Part shown: positions 33,257 to 41,710 of the stretch, piece after piece
How the letters are laid out: every line of letters starts with the position of its first letter
Numbering within the stretch: position 1 is the first letter of the stretch
NCBI GenBank assembly: GCA_022826125.1
Contig: JAJDVM010000230.1
Location: 1 to 62,211, forward strand
Reading direction: 5' to 3'
DNA: 62,211 bases
Origin: Defluviicoccus sp.
Lineage (GTDB): Bacteria > Pseudomonadota > Alphaproteobacteria > MPNO01
The notes under the pieces: generated by a model
What the model saw: the letters and a program-made list of their open reading frames with translations, nothing else
Databases searched by the model: none
What the model was told of the DNA's origin: nothing
Made by a program: the position numbers and the translations under genes

Positions 33257-34063
33257 ATGGACCAGACCGACCAGCCGAGGCCGGGCACGCGTCGCCGCAG
33301 GCGGCGCGGGCGGCGCATGCGGTTGCGCATCATGCGGCATATCCGGGCCTATTTCTTCGCCGGCGTTCTGGTGACCGCCCCGATCGCGATCACCTTCTAC
33401 CTCGCCTGGCTTATCATCAACTGGATCGACGGCAAGATCACGCCGTTGATTCCGGCGGCCTACAACCCGGAAACGTACCTCCCGTTCGGAATTCCGGGTC
33501 TCGGGCTGATAATCTCGTTCGTGCTGCTCACGCTGATCGGCGCGATGGCGGCGGGCGCGGTCGGGCGTTTCGGAGTCAAGATGACGGAGCGCCTGCTTGC
33601 CCGCATGCCGGTGATCCGCAGCGTCTACAGCGCGACCAAGCAGATCTTCGAGACCGTGCTGCGGCAGCAATCGACCGCGTTCCGGCAGGTGGTGCTGTTC
33701 GAGTATCCCAGACGCGGCAGCTGGGCGATCGGCTTCATCACGGGAAAAACGCTCGGCGAGGTGCAGAACGTCACCAGCGACGAGGTGGTGAACGTGTTCC
33801 TTCCGACCACACCGAACCCCACCTCCGGCTATCTCCTGTTCGTTCCGAGAAGGGAGTTGGTCGTCCTCAGCATGACCGTCGAGGAGGGAATCAAGATGGT
33901 CGTCTCCGGCGGCATCGTGACGCCGGAGGATCACCGAAGCCCCGAAGAGCGGAAAATCAAGAAAGTCGCGCCCGCGGCGCTCGACGCGCGGACGATCCCG
34001 TACGAAGAAAGCCAAGGGGAACCGGCGGAAATCGAGGATCTGCGCGAGCGTCGGTCAACCTGA
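33257..34063 (+). CDS. DUF502 domain-containing membrane protein
   Basis: Membrane protein of 268 aa. A basic N-terminus (RRRRRRGRRMRLRIMRHI) leads into TM1 (about residues 34-58, FFAGVLVTAPIAITFYLAWLIINWI) and TM2 (about 87-110). The DUF502 core reads RSVYSATKQIFETVLRQQSTAFRQVVLFEYPRRGSWAIGFITG, VNVFLPTTPNPTSGYLLFVPRRELVVLSMTVEEGIKMVVSGGIVTP. The acidic tail follows. The function of the family is unknown. Its 3' end overlaps recG tail to tail by 9 bp; this DUF502-recG neighbourhood recurs in alphaproteobacteria. Confidence 0.9.
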   Translation: MDQTDQPRPGTRRRRRRGRRMRLRIMRHIRAYFFAGVLVTAPIAITFYLAWLIINWIDGKITPLIPAAYNPETYLPFGIPGLGLIISFVLLTLIGAMAAGAVGRFGVKMTERLLARMPVIRSVYSATKQIFETVLRQQSTAFRQVVLFEYPRRGSWAIGFITGKTLGEVQNVTSDEVVNVFLPTTPNPTSGYLLFVPRRELVVLSMTVEEGIKMVVSGGIVTPEDHRSPEERKIKKVAPAALDARTIPYEESQGEPAEIEDLRERRST

Positions 34064-36136
34064 CCGCGCGGTCCTGACCACGGCGTCTCTCTCGAACAGG
34101 TAGAGAAGAGTCCGGAGCGCCTCGCCCCGGGGCGTTTCGAGCCCGGCGTCGCGTTCGACGATCACCCGCGCGTCGTCGCTCGCCACGTCGAGGAGATCGG
34201 CATGGGCGGAAAGGTCGGCAAGGCGAAAATCCGGCAGACCGGACTGCCGGGTGCCGAGCAATTCTCCCGCGCCCCTCAGACGCAGATCCTCCTCGGCGAT
34301 CACGAAGCCGTCATCGGTCTCGCGCATCACGTTGAGCCGCGCCCGGGCGGTCTCGGTCAACGGGCTTCCATAGAGCAGCAGGCAGAAGGAGGCGCGGTCG
34401 CCGCGGCCGACGCGGCCGCGCAGCTGATGCAGCTGGGCAAGTCCGAATCGCTCCGCGCGTTCGACCACCACGACCGAGGCTTCCGGAACGTCGATACCCA
34501 CCTCGATCACCGTGGTCGCCACAAGGATGTCGATGCTGCCGGCCGAGAAGCGCGCCATGACGGCGTCCTTGTCGGCGCCCTTCATTCGCCCGTGCAGAAG
34601 ACCGACGCGGTCGCCGAACAGCGTTTCGAGCGCCGAGTGCCGTTCGGTCGCCGCCGCGAGGTCGAGGGTTTCCGACTCATCGACGATCGGACAAACCCAA
34701 TAGATGCGCGCCCCGTTCGCGATCGCGCGGCGGAGACGCGCGATCACGTCGTTCAGCCGGCCGACCGGCAGGACCCTCGTGTCGACGGGAGGACGGCCCG
34801 GCGGTTTTTCGTGCAGCCGCGATACGTCGATATCGCCATAGGCCGTCATCGTCAGGGTGCGCGGGATCGGCGTCGCGGTCATCACCAGCACGTCCACCGC
34901 GCGTCCCTTGTCGGCAAGGGCCACGCGCTGGTCGACACCGAAGCGATGCTGCTCGTCGATCGCGGCGAACGCGAGATCCGCGAACCCGACACCCTCCTCC
35001 TGCAGGGCATGCGTCCCGATGGCGAGCGACGTCGCCCCGCTTGCAAGATCGGCGTATATCCGCTTCCGATTCGCGCCGCGCTCGCGTCCGGTAAGGAGGG
35101 CGATGGAAACCCCGATGCTATTCGCGACCGGCTCGATGGTCGCGAAATGCTGCCGCGCCAGGATTTCCGTCGGCGCCATCAGCGCGGCCTGCGCGCCGGC
35201 CTCGACCGCGGCAAGCATCGCGAGGAAGGCGACCACGGTCTTGCCGCTGCCGACATCGCCCTGGAGCAGGCGGATCATGCAATCGGGCGCTTCCATGTCG
35301 CCGGCGATGTCGGCGACGGCCGCTTTCTGCGCGGCCGTCAGCGCGAAGCCGAAGGACTCCAGCGCACGCTTTCTCAGGTTTCCGTCGCCGGCGATCGCGC
35401 GGCCCGGCCGCCCGCGCCTCCGCCGGCGCACCAGCGCAAGCGTAAGCTGGTTCGCCAACAGCTCGTCATAGGCGAGGCGTTGACGTGCCGGATGCGACGG
35501 CAGGAGCGCGGCCTCTTCCTCGGGCGCGTGTGCCTGGGCGAGCGCTTCGCGCCAGCCCGGCCACGAATTGCGCGCCATCCAGGCAGGGTCGTTCCACTCG
35601 GGCAGATCGGGCGCACGGCTCATCGCCTCGGCCACGACCCGCCCGAGCGGCTTCGGTGTCAGCCCCGCGGTCAGCGGGTAGACCGGTTCGACCCTTTTGA
35701 CTGCGTCGAGTTCTCCCGGCGTGCCGATGCGGTCGGGATGGGTCATCTGGAGCCGATCCCGGTAGCGTTCGACGCGGCCGCTCACCACCCGCTTCTCGCC
35801 CACCGGCAGGGCGGTTTCCAGATAATTCGCCTTGGCGTTGAAGAACACGAGATCGAGCGTCCCGGTGTCGTCGTGGCAGACCACACGGTAGGGAACGCGC
35901 CGGTTGGGGGGCAGGACGTGGCGGTCGACCTCGACCGTCATCGTGACGATCGCCTTGTCCGGCGCACTCGCGATGGGAGGCGAGAACCGGCGGTCGACGA
36001 TCCCGGTCGGCAGGTGCCAGAGCAAGTCGACGAACCGGGGACCGGCCAGGCGCTCGATCGCCGCGCCGATGCGCGGTCCCACGCCCGACAGCGTCCGAAT
36101 CTCGGCGAAGAGGGGAAACAGGACTTCCGGGCGCAT
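34055..36136 (-). CDS. recG: ATP-dependent DNA helicase RecG
   Basis: Helicase of 693 aa that regresses stalled replication forks and processes branched DNA. Layout: N-terminal wedge/OB region (about residues 1-250, with [33 protein letters not shown]), helicase motif I [13 protein letters not shown], DEQH box ([15 protein letters not shown]), motif III [18 protein letters not shown] and the C-terminal [40 protein letters not shown]. The length is normal for the family. It is divergent from sdhE-mfd. Confidence 0.97.
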   Translation of the reverse strand: [693 protein letters not shown]

Positions 36137-36283
36137 CGGCGGTGCCTGAGAAACGCAATCGGGCCATCGGACAGCGGCCGCGCGCCGCCGTCAAGCGAGC
36201 GGATGCGCGGCGCCTCCCCTCCCTTGCCCGAACGGCGGCGCTGTGCGAGAGGTCTAGCTTTCCGCCCCGTGGGAGTACCGTTC

Positions 36284-36547
36284 GTGGATCGAGGCCTCGA
36301 CGCGCGCCGCAAGCGCATCCTGTTCCGCAGCCTACGGCGGGGCACCAGGGAAAGCGACCTGGTGATCGGAGGGTTCGCAAGAACGACCCTCAAGACTCTG
36401 GACGGGGCGCAACTCGACGCGTTGGAAGCCCTTCTGGACCGCCCGGATCCCGAGCTGCTGGGCTGGGTGATCGGCTTGCACCCGGTTCCTCCGGAGTTCG
36501 ACACCGACGTGATGGCCATGCTCCGGGCCTACAAGAGCACGCTTTGA
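36284..36547 (+). CDS. sdhE: FAD assembly factor SdhE
   Basis: Small protein of 87 aa that helps attach FAD covalently to succinate dehydrogenase. The diagnostic RGxxE motif is RRGTRESDLVIGGF, followed by the usual helical stretch LDALEALLDRPDPELLGWVIG. The GTG at 36284 follows GGGAG by 8 bases. The stop overlaps the mfd start. sdhE just upstream of mfd is the usual alphaproteobacterial order. Confidence 0.9.
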   Translation: MDRGLDARRKRILFRSLRRGTRESDLVIGGFARTTLKTLDGAQLDALEALLDRPDPELLGWVIGLHPVPPEFDTDVMAMLRAYKSTL

Positions 36548-39500
36548 ACTCACCCGCCTTCCTTCCCCGCGAAATCGATACCGCGGCCGGTCCGGGGCGC
36601 GCGCTGCTCGCCGGCGTGCCGGAGGCGCTGGAGGCCCGTGTCATCGCCGGTCTCGCCACCAGCGGCGCGGGCGCACGGGTCCTTCATATCGCCCGCGACG
36701 ATGCCCGCCTCGCCCGTCTCGTGGAAGGACTCGCCTTCTTCGCGCCGGAGCTGTCGGTGTTGCGACTGCCGGCTTGGGACTGCCTGCCCTATGACCGCGT
36801 CTCGCCGGCAAGCGACATCGTCGCGGAGCGGGTGGACACCATGACCCGGCTCGCGAACGGGGATGCGTCGGCGGAGTGTCCGGCGGTCGTCCTGACCACC
36901 GTATCGGCCGCCCTGCAGCGCCTCCCGACGCGCGCAGTCTGGCGCGAAGCCTCCTTCGACGCCGCGCCGGGAGAGTCCATCGACCTCGACCGCCTCACCG
37001 CCTTCCTAGTCCGCAACGGCTATCAGCGCGCGAGCACGGTGCGCGAACCGGGGGAATTCGCGATCAGGGGCGGCATCGTCGACCTGTTCCCGCCCGGGCC
37101 GGACCGGCCGGTCCGACTCGACCTGTTCGGCGACACGCTGGAAGGGATCAGAAGCTTCGACGCCGGAACGCAGCGCACGACCGGCACGCTGGACCGGCTC
37201 GCGCTTTCCCCGATCAGCGAGATCGCCCTCGATCCGCCCTCCATCGGCCGTTTCCGCGCCGCCTATCGCGAACTGTTCGGCGCGGCATCCGAGGATCCTC
37301 TCTACCAGGCGGTCAGCGAGGGGCGGAAACAGATCGGCATGGAGCACTGGCTGCCTCTGTTCCACGAGACGCTGGAGACGGTGTTCGACTACGTGCCGGA
37401 CGCGATGGTGACGCTCGAACACCTGATCGACGCGGCACGCGATGCCAGGCTCGAAATGATCGCTGACTACTACGACGCGCGGCAGACGTTCCTGGAGACC
37501 GGGCGCGCGGGGCAGGACCGCACGCCGCCCTACCGGCCGTTACCGCCCGACCGCCTCTACCTGGACACCGGGGAGTGGGATGGGCTGCTGGCCGAGCGAA
37601 GATCGGGCTATTTCAGGCCTTACGACGCGCCCAAGGACATGCCTCAAGGCGCCTTCGATTCGGTGGCGAATTTCGGCGGACGGCGGGCGCCGGCCTTTAC
37701 CGGCGCGGCGGCCGAGGCGGACGGCGAGGACGGGGACGTATTCGACCGCGTCCGCCGCACGCTGGAGGCCCGCCGGCGCCAGGGAGCCCGTGTCGTCGTC
37801 GCGGCCTGGTCCCCGGGCTCGAGGGAGCGTTTGGGGCAGTTGCTGGCGGAGCACGGGATCGCCGGCCTGGTCCCGGTCGGGAGCTGGCCGGATATCGAGG
37901 ACCTGCCGTCCGACCGGGCGGGACTCGCGGTCCTGGGGATCGAACAGGGCTTCGAGACGCCCGACCTTCTGGTCGTCGGCGAGCAGGACATCCTCGGCGA
38001 GCGCCTGACCCGGCCGCGGCGGCGGCGCGCGAAGGACTTCATTTCGGACGCGTCCGACCTCACGCCGCAGGATCTCGTGGTCCATGTCGAGCACGGGATC
38101 GGACGCTACGAAGGGCTGGAGACCGTCGTCGCCGACGGCGCGCCGCACGATTGCCTGCGCCTGACCTATGCCGGCGGCGACCGCCTCTACGTCCCCGTCG
38201 AGAGCCTGGAAGTGCTGTCGCGCTACGGCTCGGGCGAGTCCGACGCCGCGCTCGACCGGCTGGGGACGGCCGCCTGGCAACAACGCAAGGCGAGGCTGAA
38301 GAAGCGTCTGCTCGAAATGGCCGACGCTCTGATCGCGGTTGCCGCGGCCAGGAAACTGCACGCGACGGAGCCTGTCGCCTCCGAGCCGGGGCTCTACGAG
38401 GCGTTCTGCGCGCGCTTTCCGTTCACCGAGACCGACGACCAGGTCGAGGCGATCGACGCGACGCTGGAGGATCTCGGCCGCGGTCAGCCGATGGACCGGC
38501 TGATATGCGGAGACGTGGGTTTCGGCAAGACGGAGATCGCGCTGAGGGCGGCATTCAACGTCGTCCATGCGGGCGGACAGGTCGCGGTGGTGGTGCCGAC
38601 CACGCTCCTCTCGCGCCAGCATTTCGTCACCTTCACCGAGCGCTTTGCCGGGCTTGCCGTCAATATCGGCCAGCTGTCGCGGCTGGTCTCCGCGAAGGAA
38701 GCCGCCGCGACCAGGAAGGGGCTGGCCGACGGCACGGTCGACATCGCGATCGGCACCCACGCTCTTCTCGCCAAGGGCATCGCGTTCCGCAACCTGGCGC
38801 TGCTGGTGGTCGACGAGGAGCAGCATTTTGGCGTCGCCCACAAGGAACGCCTCAAGCAGCTCAAGGCGAACGTCCACGTGCTTACGATGACCGCGACCCC
38901 GATCCCGCGCACCTTGCAGATGGCGTTGAGCGGAGTGCGCGAGATGAGCACCATCGCCACGCCGCCGGTCGACCGGCTCGCGGTGCGGACCTACGTGCTG
39001 CCCTTCGATCCTGTGATCGTCCGCGAGGCGATAATGCGGGAGCATTTCCGCGGCGGGCAGACCTTCTACGTCTGTCCGCGCATCTCCCAGTTCGACGAGG
39101 TCGCCGAACGGCTGGAAGCCCTGGTGCCCGACGTCACGATCCGCATCGCTCACGGCCGGATGCCGACGCGCGCGCTCGAAGACACGATGGTCGCCTTCTA
39201 CGAAGGCAAGATCGACGTGCTCCTGAGCACGCAGATCGTCGAGTCGGGACTCGACATCCCGCGCGCCAACACGCTGATCGTCCATCGTGCCGATCAGTTC
39301 GGCCTCGCCCAGCTCTACCAGCTTCGCGGCCGGATCGGACGGTCCAAGCTGCGCGGCTATTGCTATCTCACCCTTCCGCCCGACCGGGTGCTGACCGACG
39401 CGGCGGAAAAGCGGCTCGACGTCATGCGGACGCTGGACACACTGGGGGCCGGATTCTCGCTGGCGAGCCACGATCTGGACATTCGCGGCGCCGGGAACCT

Positions 39501-40071
39501 GCTCGGCGAGGCGCAGTCGGGACATATCCGCGAGGTCGGGGTGGAGCTCTACCAGCAGATGCTGGAAGAGGCGGTCGCTCAGGCGCGCGGAACGACCGAT
39601 GCCGCCTCCACCGACTGGGTCCCGCAGATCGCCGTGGGCCTCCCGGTTCTGATCCCGACCGGCTATGTCGTGGATCTCGATGTGCGACTCGGTCTCTACC
39701 GGCGGATCGCGCGGCTCGCGGACCGGGCGGAAACGGACTCTTTCGCCGCCGAGATGATCGACCGTTTCGGGCCCCTCCCCGAGGAGGTCGAGACCCTGCT
39801 CCATGTCGTCGCGATCAAGCAGCAATGCCGCCGCGCCGGGATCGACAAGCTCGACGCCGGGCCCAAGGGCGCGGTGGTGGCCTTCCGCGACGACACCTTC
39901 GCCAACCCCGCCGGGCTGATCCGCTATATCCAGGACGATCTCGGACGTACCAAAGTTCGACCGGACCATCGCCTCGTGGTCCGGAGGGAATGGGCCGTGG
40001 CGGCGCGCCGGCTTGACGGCGTGCGCGAATTGGTCGACACGCTGGCGGCCATCGCGGCCGGGGAGGAATAG
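36544..40071 (+). CDS. mfd: Transcription-repair coupling factor Mfd
   Basis: Large translocase of 1175 aa that removes stalled RNA polymerase and recruits UvrA. Order: UvrB-like N-terminal domains ([80 protein letters not shown]), RNA-polymerase interaction domain ([18 protein letters not shown]), motor domain with [25 protein letters not shown] and [17 protein letters not shown], translocation motif [12 protein letters not shown] and the C-terminal UvrA-regulating domain. The start is a TTG at 36544 overlapping the sdhE stop; no ATG occurs near the homology start. Confidence 0.97.
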   Translation: [1175 protein letters not shown]

Positions 40072-40072
40072 G

Positions 40073-40573
40073 GTGACCGCGGACTTGTACTTCGAGGACT
40101 TCCGCGTCGGACAGGTCATCGAGAGCGCGAAGAAAACTCTGGGCGAGGCCGAGATCGTCGACTTCGCCAGGAACTATGCGAACCTGCCCTATCACACCGA
40201 CCCGGAGGCGGCGGCCCGATCCATGTTCGGCGGGATCGTCGCGCCGGGCTACCAGACCGCCGCCCTCACCTTCGGTCTGTTCGTCGACACCGGCACGTTC
40301 CGGGCCTGCGGCATGGGCTCGCCCGGCATCGACAGGCTGCGCTGGCTGAAACCGGTGCGGGCTGGCGACACGCTGCAGGTGTTCGCGGAGATCGTGGAGG
40401 TCTCGCCGGCCCGCGAGGAAGGCGGGCGCGACGCGGTCCGCATCTCCTACGAGACCCGCAACCAGAACGGCGAGACGGTGATGACGCTCACCAGCCTCCA
40501 CTTCGTACGCAGGCGTCCGTCCCACGATACGGCCCCTTCGGGGCCTACCCGGGATGAAGGCCTGGACACTTGA
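40073..40573 (+). CDS. MaoC-like (R)-hydratase/dehydratase
   Basis: Hot-dog fold hydratase of 166 aa. The active-site region reads DFARNYANLPYHTDPEAAARSMFGGIVAPGYQTAALTFGLFVD, with the Asp/His dyad of MaoC enoyl-CoA hydratases, then LRWLKPVRAGDTLQVFAEIVEVSPAREEGGRDAVRISYETRNQNGETVM. GTG start one base after the mfd stop, with GGGGAGGAA before it. The last 16 residues (HDTAPSGPTRDEGLDT) are encoded by a palindromic intergenic repeat, so the ancestral protein probably ended near FVRRRPS. Probably acts on acyl-CoA intermediates with the ligase and crotonase downstream. Confidence 0.87.
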   Translation: MTADLYFEDFRVGQVIESAKKTLGEAEIVDFARNYANLPYHTDPEAAARSMFGGIVAPGYQTAALTFGLFVDTGTFRACGMGSPGIDRLRWLKPVRAGDTLQVFAEIVEVSPAREEGGRDAVRISYETRNQNGETVMTLTSLHFVRRRPSHDTAPSGPTRDEGLDT

Positions 40574-40620
40574 CCACCTACCCAAACCCTCACCCCGAGT
40601 AGCCGCGAAGCGGCGTATCG
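40525..40620. repeat. Inverted pair of CGATACG palindromic repeat units
   Basis: Unit one (40525-40557) starts CGATACGGCCCCTTCGG and ends CCGGGATGA. Unit two (40590-40620), read on the opposite strand, starts CGATACGCCGCTTCGC and ends CTCGGGGTGA. Each has its own small GC hairpin. The first unit overlaps the 3' end of the MaoC gene. Confidence 0.7.
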
Positions 40621-40654
40621 AAGGGCGATCCGCACCGTCCAACCGGAGAAGATC

Positions 40655-41626
40655 ATGACCGACCCCACTCCCGTTCGCCTTGCCGCCGGCTCCGGCGTGA
40701 CCTTCGGCGTCGACGATTTGTCCTGCGCGGCGGCGACCGACCTCGGTCTCTGGCGCGACGAAGGGCTGGAGCCGTCATGGACGCCCGTCCATGGCGGCGT
40801 ACGCGCCATCGAGGCGCTGCTGGACGGCAGGGTCGATGTCGCCTATGGCGGGCTGGGTCCGGCGCTCGCCACCCGCGCCGGCGGCGCGCCGGTCCGGATC
40901 GTGGTTTCCATGGCGCGGGCGCTCGCCCAGAACCTCGTCGTTCAGAGCCGCATAGAGGACCCCGACCGATTGCGCGGCTGCTCCTGGGGGCTCGACGGGT
41001 TCGGCGCGCTCAGCCACCACATGGCCCGCCTCACGGTGCGCGCGCTGGGTATCGCCGAGGACGAAATCGAATGGCGCGCGCTGGGCCCGCCGCCGGAGCG
41101 AATCGAGGCTCTGCTGGACGGATCGATCGACGTCTCATTGATCAGGGTGGAGGAAGCGCTGTCGCTTAGCGCGCGCTATCCGGACAAGCTCCGCACCCTG
41201 CTCGGTTTCGGCGACCTCAAGCGGCTGGTCCCGGTCCAGCCGCACGGCGTCCTGTCGACCACCGAGACGTTCGAGGCGCGATCGTCGGACATCCTCGCCC
41301 GCGTGACGCGCGGCATGATCCGGGCCTCGCGCACACTCCATTCCGACGGCGCGGCCTTCGAGCGGGTATTCCGCGGCAACGCCATCGTCGAACTGTCCGC
41401 CGACGAGATCGGGGCGATCTGGCGCCAGGAACGCGACAACGGCGGCTTCGCGGTCAACGGCGAGATGTCGGCGGCCCATTGGGACGCGCAGTTCGCCGAC
41501 TTCCGCGAGCTCAACCCGGCGCTGCGCGAAGTGACGCAGGACGAGATCCTCGCCCGCCGCTTCGTGCGCGACGCGCTGGCCGCGCTCGACCCCTTCCCGT
41601 CCGAGTTCGACCCGCCGGAGGGGTGA
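40655..41626 (+). CDS. NMT1/SsuA-like substrate-binding-fold protein without signal peptide
   Basis: Protein of 323 aa with a type-2 binding fold: ATDLGLWRDEGLEPSWTPVHGGVRAIEALLDGRVDVAYGGLGPALATRAGGAPVRIVVSMARALAQNLVVQSRIEDPDRLRGCSWGLDGFGALSHHMARLTVRALGIAEDEIEWRALGPPPERIEALLDGSIDVSLI. The N-terminus MTDPTPVRLAAGSGV is not a signal peptide, and no transporter genes are near. It resembles the orphan at 18438 in family and in lacking secretion. It sits among acyl-CoA genes, so it might be a cytoplasmic ligand sensor or an enzyme of unknown kind. Confidence 0.75.
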   Translation: MTDPTPVRLAAGSGVTFGVDDLSCAAATDLGLWRDEGLEPSWTPVHGGVRAIEALLDGRVDVAYGGLGPALATRAGGAPVRIVVSMARALAQNLVVQSRIEDPDRLRGCSWGLDGFGALSHHMARLTVRALGIAEDEIEWRALGPPPERIEALLDGSIDVSLIRVEEALSLSARYPDKLRTLLGFGDLKRLVPVQPHGVLSTTETFEARSSDILARVTRGMIRASRTLHSDGAAFERVFRGNAIVELSADEIGAIWRQERDNGGFAVNGEMSAAHWDAQFADFRELNPALREVTQDEILARRFVRDALAALDPFPSEFDPPEG

Positions 41627-41643
41627 GATGCGCCGGCCCGCCC

Positions 41644-41686
41644 CCCGTCATTTCGACCGGAGGTCGGCTCCGGTCGATATGACGGG
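41644..41686. terminator. Strong hairpin between convergent genes, REP-like
   Basis: Arms of 19 bases with one mismatch (41644-41662 and 41668-41686) pair CCCGTCATTTCGACCGGAG with its near complement across a 5-base loop. It lies between the binding-protein and ligase genes, both of which end nearby, so it can terminate both; it also has the look of a dispersed palindromic unit. Confidence 0.6.
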
Positions 41687-41710
41687 TAGGGAAAGGCGGA
41701 ATCGCCGCTT

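Noticed and set aside
37540-40119. Long open frame antisense to mfd
   Set aside because: Shadow of the strongly conserved mfd gene; no recognisable domain in the antisense translation.
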